Origin: Pseudoalteromonas sp. '520P1 No. 423'
GTDB lineage: Bacteria; Pseudomonadota; Gammaproteobacteria; Enterobacterales; Alteromonadaceae
Reading direction: 5' to 3'
Assembly: GCF_001269985.1 (NCBI RefSeq)
Contig: NZ_BBZB01000001.1
Coordinates: 3,658,001-3,722,000 of the forward strand
Length of the DNA: 64,000 bases
Each line of letters opens with the position of its first letter. Positions within the stretch are counted from its first letter, which is position 1. Below the pieces are notes generated by a model. That model searched no databases. It was not told the origin of the DNA and was given only the letters and a program-made list of their open reading frames with translations. The position numbers were made by a program, and so were the translations under genes. Shown here piece after piece: positions 47,140 through 56,732 of the stretch.

Positions 47140-47912
47140 TAATGACGTAGCCCTATGCCTTTTTTAATTAATGTTAATGCGGTAATAAATAACACAGTAA
47201 TAAATACCAGTAATACCGTAAATGCTACTGTTAAGTTCACATCTGTATAACCTAAAAACCCAAATCTAAACGCATTTACCATATAAATAATAGGATTTAT
47301 TTGCGATACAGTTTGCCAAAAATCAGGCAATAATGTGATTGAGTAAAATACGCCACCTAAATAAGTCAGTGGTGTTAAGATAAATGTAGGGATTATGCTG
47401 ATATCATCAAAGCTATTAGCAAATACCGCATTAATTAACCCAGCCAATGAAAATACTGCTGAAGTTAAAAAGACAGTTAATACAATAATGCCTAAATTAT
47501 GAATTTGAATATCAACAAAAAACATTGAAACACAAGTCACAATTAAGCCAACTAATAAGCCGCGAGTCATGCCGCCGCCCATATAACCTAATACAATAAT
47601 GTAATTGGGCACCGGAGATACCAGCAATTCTTCAATACTTTTTTGAAATTTAGTTGAATAAAAGGCGGAAGCGACATTGGAATAAGAGTTAGTAATAACC
47701 GACATCATAATTAACCCTGGAACAATAAATTCCATGTAATTAAAACCGCCCATTTCACCAATACGAGAACCAATCAAATTACCAAATATCACAAAGTAAA
47801 GTGTCATCGTGATTGCTGGCGGTACTAAAGTTTGCACCCAAATTCGTAAAAAACGAATACACTCTTTAATCCAAATGCTTTTTAACGCGATAAGGTTACC
47901 TGTAAAATCCAT
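47139..47912 (-). CDS. ABC-2 type exporter permease (YadH family)
   Basis: 257 residues with six predicted membrane helices, starting after a cytoplasmic helix (WIKECIRFLRIWVQTLVPP). The ABC-2 core has MEFIVPGLIMMSVI and FILTPLTYLGGVFYSITLLP, near-identical in pattern to E. coli YadH. The substrate is not known. Start and stop overlap neighbours by one base each, ATPase gene before and methyltransferase gene after. Confidence 0.88.
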   Translation of the reverse strand: MDFTGNLIALKSIWIKECIRFLRIWVQTLVPPAITMTLYFVIFGNLIGSRIGEMGGFNYMEFIVPGLIMMSVITNSYSNVASAFYSTKFQKSIEELLVSPVPNYIIVLGYMGGGMTRGLLVGLIVTCVSMFFVDIQIHNLGIIVLTVFLTSAVFSLAGLINAVFANSFDDISIIPTFILTPLTYLGGVFYSITLLPDFWQTVSQINPIIYMVNAFRFGFLGYTDVNLTVAFTVLLVFITVLFITALTLIKKGIGLRH

Positions 47913-48847
47913 TATGCAACCTCACTATTATTTGCTTTGTTTTTATTTAATAAAGAAATGAATAACTCTTCTAATCGATTAGATTTATTACGCATACTTA
48001 AAACCGTATTGTCTTGTGCACTTAACTGCTCAAAAATGCTATTTAGACCTTGAGATTTAACAATATCAACTTCTAATGTGTGATCATCAGTCATTCTAAA
48101 ATCATAACCACTCAAATTTACTTTTTTAACTGGCTGCTTTAAATCTAAAATGATTGTTTCTTTATCCAATGTTGCTAATAAAGACTTCATACTGGTATCT
48201 TCAACTATGATGCCTTTATCTATTATCGCAATATTCTTACAAAGCATCTCGGCTTCTTCTAAATAATGGGTGGTTAATATTATTGTGACGCCTTGCTCGT
48301 TAAGTTCTTGCAAGAACTCCCACATAGAACGCCTTAACTCAATATCCACACCCGCAGTTGGTTCATCAAGAATCAATACTTTAGGTTCATGCATTAATGC
48401 ACGTGCAATCATTAACCTACGCTTCATACCGCCAGATAAAGTACGCGCAGCCATATCTTTTTTATCAAAAAGCTCTAGTTGCTTTAGGTATTTTTCAGCA
48501 CGCTCAAATGCAAGCTTGCGTGGCACACCGAAATAACCTGCTTGTGTTACCAAAATATTATTTAGGGTTTCAAACATACTAAAATTAAATTCTTGTGGCA
48601 CTAAACCAAGTTCAGACTTAGCAAGCTCCAAATCAGTATCAATATCATGACCAAAAATTTCGACTTTACCTTGTGATTTATTAACAAGAGAAGCAATAAC
48701 CCCAATTGTGGTCGATTTACCTGCACCATTTGGACCTAACAAGGCAAAAAAATCACCTTTATCTACTTTTAAGTCGATACCTTTTACGGCTTCAACCCCA
48801 TTTTTATAGGTTTTTTTCAAACCAGAAATACTAAGCGCAACTGTCAT
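47912..48847 (-). CDS. ABC exporter ATP-binding protein (YadG family)
   Basis: 311 residues: Walker A GPNGAGKSTTIGVI, signature LSGGMKRRLMIARAL, Walker B VLILDEPTAGVD, switch histidine in LTTHYLEEAEM. The C-terminal 80 residues form the DrrA-like extension of this subfamily. It pairs with the permease that follows by a one-base overlap, as yadG-yadH do in E. coli. The transported compound is unknown. Confidence 0.9.
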   Translation of the reverse strand: MTVALSISGLKKTYKNGVEAVKGIDLKVDKGDFFALLGPNGAGKSTTIGVIASLVNKSQGKVEIFGHDIDTDLELAKSELGLVPQEFNFSMFETLNNILVTQAGYFGVPRKLAFERAEKYLKQLELFDKKDMAARTLSGGMKRRLMIARALMHEPKVLILDEPTAGVDIELRRSMWEFLQELNEQGVTIILTTHYLEEAEMLCKNIAIIDKGIIVEDTSMKSLLATLDKETIILDLKQPVKKVNLSGYDFRMTDDHTLEVDIVKSQGLNSIFEQLSAQDNTVLSMRNKSNRLEELFISLLNKNKANNSEVA

Positions 48848-48904
48848 TTTATTCTCTTTTTATGGGTATCCGACGCAGATACCAAAAAATAAATTTCTGA
48901 AATA

Positions 48905-49534
48905 CTAGGACTGATAGCCCCAACGTTTTTGAAGGTCGTGCTCAATAGATAAATGGTCTAAAATTCTGCCAACCATAAAATCTACTAAGTCATCAATTGT
49001 TTGTGGTTTATGATAAAAACCGGGTGCGGCAGGCATTATGGTGACGCCCATTCTTGCCAGTTTTAACATGTTTTCTAAGTGTATTTCACTAAAGGGGGTT
49101 TCTCGTGGTACTAATATTAATTGGCCGCGCTCTTTAATCACAACATCAGCGCCGCGCTCTAATAAATTATCAGAAGCCCCCATGGCAATTGCTGATACAG
49201 TACCTGCACTACAAGGACATACAATCATTTTTTTAGGTGCAGCCGAGCCAGAAGCAACCGGGCTAAACCAATTGTCTTTGCCAAATACTTTTATTTGTTC
49301 TGGTTTCGCATTTACCAAAGCGGTTAATTGCTCAGTTGCTTTGCCCTCATTACCAGAAAGTTTTATATCAGATTCAGTATCAAGTACTACGCGAGCAGCT
49401 GATGAAATCAGAACATATACCTGATAGTTTTGAGCAACTAATACTTCCAATAATCTTAAACCATATGGTGCACCAGATGCACCACTAAAAGCTAAAGTAA
49501 TTGGCGAATTAAACTCAGTGTTGGCTTTAAGCAT
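48905..49534 (-). CDS. ubiX: Flavin prenyltransferase
   Basis: 209 residues. It attaches dimethylallyl phosphate to FMN, producing the prenylated flavin used by UbiD in ubiquinone synthesis. [20 protein letters not shown] is the N-terminal FMN-binding strand; [20 protein letters not shown] and [19 protein letters not shown] are family signatures. The start overlaps the end of mpl by 8 bp. mpl-ubiX is a common gammaproteobacterial pair. Confidence 0.95.
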   Translation of the reverse strand: MLKANTEFNSPITLAFSGASGAPYGLRLLEVLVAQNYQVYVLISSAARVVLDTESDIKLSGNEGKATEQLTALVNAKPEQIKVFGKDNWFSPVASGSAAPKKMIVCPCSAGTVSAIAMGASDNLLERGADVVIKERGQLILVPRETPFSEIHLENMLKLARMGVTIMPAAPGFYHKPQTIDDLVDFMVGRILDHLSIEHDLQKRWGYQS

Positions 49535-50888
49535 TTATGATCCCAAATTTATTTTTTAATGCGCCGATCAGCTTTTGATGAATACCGTTAAAGCCGCCAT
49601 TGCTCATAATCAATATATGCTCATCTTGATTGATATTTTCAAGTACTTTCGCAATTATACCATCAATATTTTGTAAGCAGTCAGCATCAACCTCTTTGGC
49701 TGCTTGTGCTAATGACCAATTAAGGTTTTCAGGTTCAAATAAATAAACATTATCAGCATCACTTAATGAATTAATCAGTGTATTTTGATGAACACCCATT
49801 TTCATTGTGTTAGATCTCGGCTCTAAAATAGCATGTATTTTTGCATTACCAACTTTAGCTCTTAAACCTGCTAAAGTGGTTTTGATTGCAGTTGGGTGAT
49901 GGGCAAAATCATCATAAACAGTAATATTATTTACTACTTCTAATAATTCCATACGGCGTTTTGGAGAAATAAATTCAGCTAACGCATCAATAGCGTGCTC
50001 AACAGAAATCCCAACGTGTCTGGCGGCTGAAATTGCCATCATGGCATTTTTTACATTATGTTCGCCAATTGCTTGCCAAGTTACTTTTCCTAAAACTTGT
50101 CCGGCTAGTAAAACTTCAAACTCACTGCCATCTTCTGCTAATAAGTTATATGACCAATCTTTACCCAATTGCTCCGTGTCGCTCCAACAACCTTTATCAA
50201 TCACTTGTTCTAATGCTTTATCTTCACTTGGCCAAATCGCTTTACCATTTTGCGGTAACACACGCATTAAATGATGGAATTGGGTTTGAATTGCTTCTAG
50301 GTCTTTAAATATATCAGCATGATCGAATTCAAGATTATTTAAAATTAAGGTTCTTGGTAGATAATGTACAAATTTACTACGCTTATCAAAAAAAGCGGTA
50401 TCGTATTCATCAGCTTCTATTACAAAAAATGATGTTTCGCCTAATCGGGCTGAAATACCAAAATTTTGCACTACGCCACCAATTAAAAAGCCAGGTTTTA
50501 ATCCCGCATATTCCAAAATCCAAGCTAACATACTTGATGTTGTTGTTTTACCATGAGTCCCTGATACAGCTAATACCCAACAGTCTTGTAATAAATTATG
50601 CTTTAGCCATTCAGGACCTGATGTATAAGGTAAACCTTTTTCTAATACATATTCCACACATGGATTACCACGACTCATCGCATTGCCAATCACAACCATA
50701 TCAGGTTTAGGCTCTAGCTGTTTTGGGTCGTACCCTTGTGTTAACTCAATGCCTAGCTCTTCAAGTTGAGTGCTCATAGGCGGGTAAACATTTTGATCTG
50801 AGCCGGTAACTGTATGTCCCAGAGATTTAGCCAAAGCTGCGATCCCACCCATAAAGGTGCCGCAAATACCTAAAATATGAATATGCAT
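49527..50888 (-). CDS. mpl: Murein peptide ligase
   Basis: About 453 residues. It rejoins recycled murein tripeptide to UDP-N-acetylmuramic acid. [19 protein letters not shown] is the N-terminal nucleotide domain, [18 protein letters not shown] the ATP loop of Mur ligases, [10 protein letters not shown] and [13 protein letters not shown] further conserved parts, and [17 protein letters not shown] the C-terminal domain. The ATG at 50888 matches the E. coli start; upstream in-frame ATG (50903) and TTG codons would add residues without homology and have no better ribosome binding site. Confidence 0.94.
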   Translation of the reverse strand: MHIHILGICGTFMGGIAALAKSLGHTVTGSDQNVYPPMSTQLEELGIELTQGYDPKQLEPKPDMVVIGNAMSRGNPCVEYVLEKGLPYTSGPEWLKHNLLQDCWVLAVSGTHGKTTTSSMLAWILEYAGLKPGFLIGGVVQNFGISARLGETSFFVIEADEYDTAFFDKRSKFVHYLPRTLILNNLEFDHADIFKDLEAIQTQFHHLMRVLPQNGKAIWPSEDKALEQVIDKGCWSDTEQLGKDWSYNLLAEDGSEFEVLLAGQVLGKVTWQAIGEHNVKNAMMAISAARHVGISVEHAIDALAEFISPKRRMELLEVVNNITVYDDFAHHPTAIKTTLAGLRAKVGNAKIHAILEPRSNTMKMGVHQNTLINSLSDADNVYLFEPENLNWSLAQAAKEVDADCLQNIDGIIAKVLENINQDEHILIMSNGGFNGIHQKLIGALKNKFGIINA

Positions 50889-50906
50889 AGAGAGAAAATT
50901 CATCCT

Positions 50907-50931
50907 AAAAAAATGCCCGGATAAACCGAGC
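50907..50931 (-). terminator. Terminator of the metalloprotease gene
   Basis: On the minus strand GCTCGG pairs with CCGGGC (one G-U pair, loop TTTAT) and seven U follow, 28 bp past the protease stop. Confidence 0.85.
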
Positions 50932-50958
50932 AAATAAAAATATATTATAAAAACATGA

Positions 50959-53400
50959 TTAAATTGGCGAACCTGGTGGCATAGCTAAAGCTTTAAAATC
51001 TTTAGACCATTCTCCAGTATTTAAATACGTTTTAATTTGCTGTGACAAATATACCTTAAACTGGTTATCTGCTGCAGATTTATTTTGCCAAAATGATACT
51101 TCGCCTAACTCATCAGCTAAATTGACTAAGTAAAATTTTAGTTGTGCTTGTACTTCCGGCTCAACATTTGTATCAGCTGCTTTATCAGCAATCGCTTTTA
51201 CCGTTAAATATGAAATACGTTTTGCAACTAAAGCAGTTAACCCTGAACCTTGGTTTTTCTCAAAAACAGCTTTATTTAATGCTGATATTAAATCATCTAA
51301 ATTCAAGTTATTAGCTGAGCGAGCACCTTGTTGATTTAATCTGTTTAGTCTTTGGCTATTTAATAATTGCTTTAAACTATGATTGATTGATGTTTCTGCC
51401 AATGCCATCGCATCTAATGTAAGACCTGTTCTGCCTTTTATGCTTTCACGTGTTTTATATTCACCATATGCTTTAGGAGGGATCAAAGACAATATTGATT
51501 CAGGCATAACCAACACTTTTGCATCAAGCGTGGTTAATAAAGCATTCAAAGCCACTAGCTGCTTTTCTTTATCTACGATTTGAGCGCCTTTTGCAGTATC
51601 ACCGGTTCGAACTTCATAATCATAATCAACACCAGCAATCAGTTTAGCAACCGCTTGAACTTGAAAGCGATGTAATAAATATAAAGGCACTAAAACTTCT
51701 TCCAATTGAGATAACGCAGTACCAGACTTAATATTATTTAAACCAAACTGATTGAGCGCTTTTTCACGAATAGATAATAACCGAATTAATTCTGCTGCTG
51801 GCGCTTTGCCATTATCCCAAAGATGTGCAGTTGGGTGTGCACCACCAGTTGGTCTTGCATCAGAATCAGATATAAACTCTAACCCTTTATTTTTATTCTC
51901 AGCTAAGATTGCAGCTAATTCTAGCGCTTCGTTTTGGCCAAATTCACTATAGCCATATTTAACGACTTGTGTATCCCACTCGCCCATGCCTGCTGCATAA
52001 CCCGCTTGTGTATTTAAGCTGCCATTCTCATTAAAGCTAATAAGTGGGTGCGGATAATCCATTACAGAAGCACGGTCTTTTATAGATGATGAAAAGTTAT
52101 GTGCAATACCTAGTGTATGTCCAACCTCATGCGCACTTAACTGGCGAATACGATCTAGCGCCATTTTATGTAATTGTGCGCGAACAGGATCCTCACTTAA
52201 CTCATTACCAGTTTTATAAGGCGCTGCTAATGATTCTGCCAATAAGATATCTTGGCGAACACGTAACGAACCTAAAGTCACATGACCTTTAATAATTTCA
52301 CCTGTGCGAGGATCTATGACTGATGAACCATATGACCAACCCCGTGTTGCGCGATGCACCCATTGAATTACGTTATAACGAATGTCCATAGGATCGGCGT
52401 GTTCAGGTAAGATTTTAACTACATAAGCATTTTTAAAGCCCGCAGCTATAAAAGCATCATCCCACCAGCGTGCACCATCTAATAATGCTGTTTTTACAGG
52501 TTCAGGTACGCCCGGATCTAAATAATAAGTAATAGGTTCAACAGGCTCACTGATTTTAGCGCCTGGGTCCTTTTTAATTAATCTATGACGAGGGATATAA
52601 CGCACAAACATAGATTCACCTAATGGTGCTGCATAGTCTTTATGTTCTATGCTCCAGTAGCCTGATTGCGGATGAAATTTACGGGGCTGATAATTATCAT
52701 CAGGCAGTTCAATTAAAGAATGATGTAAATTTAAACTAATTGAATAAGGATCAGCTGATATCTGGCGAACATGCTTACCAGGTTTTGAACCTTTAAAAGT
52801 TAACACAGCTTCAAGCTCTGTATTTTTAGCAAAAGACTTTGAACGCGCCATAAATACAGCACTTCTGCTTTTATCGACTGAATAACTACCTTGTTTACGC
52901 TTAGACAGAGTACGAGATACACCATGCACATCGGATAATAAGTAAGGAGTATAATCTATTAAAACGCTGTCAGCATTTTGCGCTGAAACTTTAAAACCAT
53001 GTAAAATGCTAGAAGCAAATGCTTCTTTGATACTTTGTTGTTCAGCTTTATTTGAGGTATTTGCCCGATAATAAGTATTAAGTTGTCTTAACATCACTTT
53101 ATTACCCATTTTTTCAAACTGAACATAGCGTGTTTCACCCATCTGCCCACGATCTAAACCAATATCGTTAGACCCTAAACCATTGGGTAAACTTTGCTGT
53201 AATAAAAAAGGTTGTGCTAATTTATCTAATTTTAGATATAAATTTCCGCTATTTTCATCATAAAAAAATGTGAAATAGCCAGGAAATCTGTTCATATCCT
53301 TGGTAAAATCGTCAATAGATTTAAGTGCGGCGTGTGCTTGAGTCACAATAGATAACAGCAAGAGTGAAGTTAAAAGTACAAAAGACTTAAGTTTTAGCAT
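50959..53400 (-). CDS. Secreted zinc metalloprotease (DUF5117/DUF4953 type)
   Basis: About 813 residues. A signal peptide of about 24 residues ends at THA-like TQAHA-ALK, so the protein is exported. The zinc site is RQLSAHEVGHTLGIAHNF (HExxHxxGxxH), followed by the met-turn-like ASVMDYPHP, which places it among metzincin-like proteases. The N-terminal half (FFYDENSGNLYLKL, GLDRGQMGETRYVQFEK) is typical of large proteins annotated with these domains. The ATG at 53400 begins the signal peptide; an earlier TTG at 53439 adds polar residues that would bury it. The substrate is unknown. Confidence 0.85.
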   Translation of the reverse strand: MLKLKSFVLLTSLLLLSIVTQAHAALKSIDDFTKDMNRFPGYFTFFYDENSGNLYLKLDKLAQPFLLQQSLPNGLGSNDIGLDRGQMGETRYVQFEKMGNKVMLRQLNTYYRANTSNKAEQQSIKEAFASSILHGFKVSAQNADSVLIDYTPYLLSDVHGVSRTLSKRKQGSYSVDKSRSAVFMARSKSFAKNTELEAVLTFKGSKPGKHVRQISADPYSISLNLHHSLIELPDDNYQPRKFHPQSGYWSIEHKDYAAPLGESMFVRYIPRHRLIKKDPGAKISEPVEPITYYLDPGVPEPVKTALLDGARWWDDAFIAAGFKNAYVVKILPEHADPMDIRYNVIQWVHRATRGWSYGSSVIDPRTGEIIKGHVTLGSLRVRQDILLAESLAAPYKTGNELSEDPVRAQLHKMALDRIRQLSAHEVGHTLGIAHNFSSSIKDRASVMDYPHPLISFNENGSLNTQAGYAAGMGEWDTQVVKYGYSEFGQNEALELAAILAENKNKGLEFISDSDARPTGGAHPTAHLWDNGKAPAAELIRLLSIREKALNQFGLNNIKSGTALSQLEEVLVPLYLLHRFQVQAVAKLIAGVDYDYEVRTGDTAKGAQIVDKEKQLVALNALLTTLDAKVLVMPESILSLIPPKAYGEYKTRESIKGRTGLTLDAMALAETSINHSLKQLLNSQRLNRLNQQGARSANNLNLDDLISALNKAVFEKNQGSGLTALVAKRISYLTVKAIADKAADTNVEPEVQAQLKFYLVNLADELGEVSFWQNKSAADNQFKVYLSQQIKTYLNTGEWSKDFKALAMPPGSPI

Positions 53401-53588
53401 AGTTTTATCTTTTATTTTTGTAGTTAAAGTTAAGTTCAAGTTTGATATTTTAAGTTAATAACTTAAAAATATTGTTAGAATGATACACAATATACAGAAT
53501 TATCAAACAAATTAATTAACCAGCGTTACTGATTTTGCACTCTCACTACTGCAAAAATCATACATACTATTAGTTTCAGGAATTAAAA

Positions 53589-54557
53589 ATGCGTAGATTA
53601 CCACCGGTATTGCTTGAAGATGGCTGTCCAAGAGAATTACTATCTTTGATCCGAACAACCCTTGCTGCCTGTAAAGAAATTTCATTCAGAGTTGGTCAAG
53701 GTGCATTATCAGGCGTACTTGGTTCAACATTAGATGAAAATATTCAAGGTGAAACTCAAAAAAAATTAGATGTGCTGTCTAATCAACTATTGAAAGACAT
53801 TTTATTAGAGTCTGGTTACGTAAAAGCTATCGCTTCAGAAGAAGAAGACTACACAGTAGCAGGTAACCCTGATGCGAAATATATTGTATCTTTTGATCCA
53901 TTAGATGGTTCATCAAATATAGATATTAACTCATTGGTAGGTACTATCTTCTCTATTATGGAAGCGCCTGAAGGTTCTGATGCAGCTGATCCAAGCATCT
54001 TTATGCAAGCTGGTAGAAAACAAGTTGCTGCAGGTTATGTATTGTATGGCCCATCTACAATGTTGGCACTTACAACAGGTAAAGCAACACGTTTATATAC
54101 ATTAGATAAAACGCACGGTAGCTTCTTATTAACTGAAGAATCTGTAACCATCCCAGCAGATACACAAGAGTTTGCAGTTAATATGTCAAACCAAAGACAT
54201 TGGCACGCACCAATGCAAAACTACATAAATGATTTACTTGCTGGTGATACTGGTCCTCGTGCTAAAAACTTCAACATGCGTTGGATTGCAGCTATGGTAG
54301 GCGATGTGCATCGTGTTTTATGTCGTGGTGGTATTTTTACTTACCCTAGCGATACTAAAGATCCTAAAAAGCCAAATAAATTACGTTTATTATATGAAGC
54401 AAACCCAATGGCGATGTTAGTTGAAAATGCAGGCGGTTTAGCTATTGCAAATGGCCAACCTATCTTAGATATTGAACCAGAAGCAATTCACCAAAGAGTT
54501 GAAGTAATACTTGGCTCTAAAAATGAAGTCGAAAAATGTTTAAGCTATTATAAATAA
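53589..54557 (+). CDS. fbp: Fructose-1,6-bisphosphatase class 1
   Basis: 322 residues. It hydrolyses fructose 1,6-bisphosphate in gluconeogenesis. [14 protein letters not shown] lies near the N-terminus, [22 protein letters not shown] is the metal-binding signature, and [21 protein letters not shown] is the conserved C-terminal region. AGGA lies 8 nt before the ATG. It opposes Fba and completes the gluconeogenic set of this window. It is divergent from the metalloprotease gene. Confidence 0.97.
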   Translation: MRRLPPVLLEDGCPRELLSLIRTTLAACKEISFRVGQGALSGVLGSTLDENIQGETQKKLDVLSNQLLKDILLESGYVKAIASEEEDYTVAGNPDAKYIVSFDPLDGSSNIDINSLVGTIFSIMEAPEGSDAADPSIFMQAGRKQVAAGYVLYGPSTMLALTTGKATRLYTLDKTHGSFLLTEESVTIPADTQEFAVNMSNQRHWHAPMQNYINDLLAGDTGPRAKNFNMRWIAAMVGDVHRVLCRGGIFTYPSDTKDPKKPNKLRLLYEANPMAMLVENAGGLAIANGQPILDIEPEAIHQRVEVILGSKNEVEKCLSYYK

Positions 54558-54573
54558 GCTAATTTTTCATTTG

Positions 54574-54599
54574 AAAAAGGAAGCTTCGGCTTCCTTTTT
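54574..54599. terminator. Bidirectional terminator after fbp
   Basis: AAAAAGGAAGC (54574-54584) and GCTTCCTTTTT (54589-54599) form an 11-bp stem with a TTCG tetraloop, ideal for intrinsic termination of both convergent genes. Confidence 0.93.
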
Positions 54600-54614
54600 A
54601 ATATCTAAATCGTA

Positions 54615-55391
54615 TTAATTCAATTTATACGAATCAATTATTTTTTGAAATTCTCCAGTATCTTTCAATTTTTGTAATTCATCATTTAAGATTTTAACTA
54701 TTTCATCAGAAGTGTTTATATTCAAAGCTAAAAAATTACCTTGTGTATCGACCATTTTCACCGCTGGTTCAACTAGACCAATGTTAAAACCGAGCTTTTG
54801 AAATATATAAGGTAAAACAATATCTGAGCCTAAAATCAGATCTACCTTTCCTAATAAAAATGGCTGAAAATATTGTTTTGAATAAGAAAATGGCATCAGG
54901 TTTTCGCCCACTTTAAATCCTAAGTTTTCGAATAGGTCTTGGTAAACACCGCCTCTAACAATAGCCACAGAATACTTCTTTGCATCATCCAATGATGTTA
55001 AATGCATATCTCCCCTACTTTTTAATTTATATAAATACCCTTGACCAGAAGCTAAAGGACCAACCCATTTAAACATCTGCTCTCGGTCAGCCGTGCGTGC
55101 TGTAGAAATTAAGCCATTTTTTTCAAGGGAATGCGTTTTTTTAAGTGCACGGGTCCAAGGATATAACTTTATATCGTAATTAACTCCAGCATTAGAAAAT
55201 AAGGCTTTAATGATATCTACATTGATCCCTATGATTTCTCCTGAATCTGAAGTGAAATTATATGGCAACATTTCTTCCGTATTAATTGTTAATGTATAAC
55301 GTGTTTTTTTTGCAGAGGCAGGAGCTATCATCAAACAAAAAATGATAATCAGAAGAATTGATAATAGTGAATAAAATCTAAAACCTATCAT
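54615..55391 (-). CDS. Periplasmic solute-binding protein, family 3
   Basis: About 258 residues. A signal peptide (through about residue 27, MIAPASA) is followed by the bilobed amino-acid-binding fold: PYNFTSDSGEIIGINVDIIKAL in lobe one, STARTADREQMFKWVGP in the hinge, and SVAIVRGGVYQDLF in lobe two. No transporter genes adjoin it. Members of this group in marine gammaproteobacteria often stand alone, and the ligand cannot be told. The ATG at 55391 is preferred over a TTG at 55397. Confidence 0.82.
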   Translation of the reverse strand: MIGFRFYSLLSILLIIIFCLMIAPASAKKTRYTLTINTEEMLPYNFTSDSGEIIGINVDIIKALFSNAGVNYDIKLYPWTRALKKTHSLEKNGLISTARTADREQMFKWVGPLASGQGYLYKLKSRGDMHLTSLDDAKKYSVAIVRGGVYQDLFENLGFKVGENLMPFSYSKQYFQPFLLGKVDLILGSDIVLPYIFQKLGFNIGLVEPAVKMVDTQGNFLALNINTSDEIVKILNDELQKLKDTGEFQKIIDSYKLN

Positions 55392-55437
55392 GCTCAAAAT
55401 ATATATAGAATATATAAAATTAAGTTTAGTATAAAGA

Positions 55438-55469
55438 AAAGAAGTCAGTAAAAGAAAACTGACTTCTTT
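55438..55469 (-). terminator. Terminator of the DNase II partner gene
   Basis: AAAGAAGTCAGT (55438-55449) pairs perfectly with ACTGACTTCTTT (55458-55469); a T-rich run follows on the minus strand. Confidence 0.85.
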
Positions 55470-55478
55470 AAAAGTCGA

Positions 55479-56723
55479 CTAAAGTGGCACTTTAAACTCA
55501 AACTCAAGTGATTCAGAGTTAGGATCAGGATAAAACAATGAACCTTGATGTACTACAAGATTATTAACCTGTTCAGATAACGCTTCATCATTCCAATATG
55601 TTATGCATTCCTCAATTAAATCATGTGGATTTTTATTTGGATTGTCAGCCATTAGTATTTGCCAACGTGCTGCGGCTAAATCCGCTTTCATAACAGCTGT
55701 TACACCTTCTTTTTTCCCTGGAGCTAATTCACCACTGCCAACAAAGTTTTTATTTGAATTATCTCCAATTTGACCTTGGGCATAGAAACGATAAGGATGA
55801 TTAGCAGCTAAAACAGCCGTTTTTTTACCTGGAATAATTTCTGCTATCGCAACTTTATTGATCCCTAGCTTTTGATCTGTGTCTTTGAGAAATACTGTTT
55901 CGAACTCTTCTCTTGGATGTTTACCGTAAATCACAATAGGAATAGTAAACTCTGAGTCAAAAGCTGAATCATTTAATAGCAGTTCAACTAAATCTTTTTG
56001 ATACTGTGTAAAATACTCTATTGGAATTAAACCATATTTAAATTTGTCTTTATTTTTTGGAACTTTAGAGCCTTGATCGTCTGGTGCAGCAATCGGAGTA
56101 GCATCAATTACGGTTTCATAAAATCGAGTTTGTGCTTTTGTTATTAAGCCATTGGCCATTAAAAGCTCTTCCCAACGTACAGGCACAGGATCTTGTAAAT
56201 AATCTTGCATCGGGTTTAATAAGCGTATTGGCGGATAATGGAAAAATTGTAATGACTTTTGTTTAACCATAGGTAAGCCTAATGGTAAAAAGAAACGCCA
56301 TTTCTCTGTTTTTTCAGGATCCCACTTACCAGCCTTCTCTAATTTTGGAAAAACATCATTTAATGCCTTTAAACCGATATTAAGTAATTTAGGTAATCTT
56401 TCAGCATAAATAGCAAAATCAGCAGCAAGCGTATCATCCCCTTCTAATTGTAAATAAACATGGGATTTACTTAAATTGATTTTCACCTCAACATTAACAG
56501 AACATGCCACATCTTCTTTGTTTTTAACTTCAATTTTTTCATCTTGCTCCTGAACAATAACTTCAGCCTTCACTACCTTAGCCGAAAAACCATCGCGTTC
56601 TAACATTTGTGTGCACCAATGAAGCACAGTTTCAGCTAATGATTGTTTATCAGTAGGGATATTTGGGTAGGAAAATGCCAACTTTACCAATGGTTCATCG
56701 CCTAAATTAATTTTTACTTTCAT
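55479..56723 (-). CDS. Unknown protein paired with DNase II homologue
   Basis: About 414 residues; I do not recognise the family. It has no signal peptide or membrane helix and looks like a soluble, acidic, mixed alpha/beta protein. Conserved-looking stretches include FHYPPIRLLNPMQDYLQDPV, IPIVIYGKHPREEFETVF and AARWQILMADNPNKNPHDLI. AAGG sits 6 nt before the ATG at 56723, favouring it over the ATG at 56729, which touches that site. It starts 9 bp after the DNase II stop and ends at its own terminator, so the two genes form a bicistronic unit. A role as regulator, inhibitor or partner of the nuclease is an inference from that pairing only. Confidence 0.7.
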   Translation of the reverse strand: MKVKINLGDEPLVKLAFSYPNIPTDKQSLAETVLHWCTQMLERDGFSAKVVKAEVIVQEQDEKIEVKNKEDVACSVNVEVKINLSKSHVYLQLEGDDTLAADFAIYAERLPKLLNIGLKALNDVFPKLEKAGKWDPEKTEKWRFFLPLGLPMVKQKSLQFFHYPPIRLLNPMQDYLQDPVPVRWEELLMANGLITKAQTRFYETVIDATPIAAPDDQGSKVPKNKDKFKYGLIPIEYFTQYQKDLVELLLNDSAFDSEFTIPIVIYGKHPREEFETVFLKDTDQKLGINKVAIAEIIPGKKTAVLAANHPYRFYAQGQIGDNSNKNFVGSGELAPGKKEGVTAVMKADLAAARWQILMADNPNKNPHDLIEECITYWNDEALSEQVNNLVVHQGSLFYPDPNSESLEFEFKVPL

Positions 56724-56732
56724 CTTCATTCC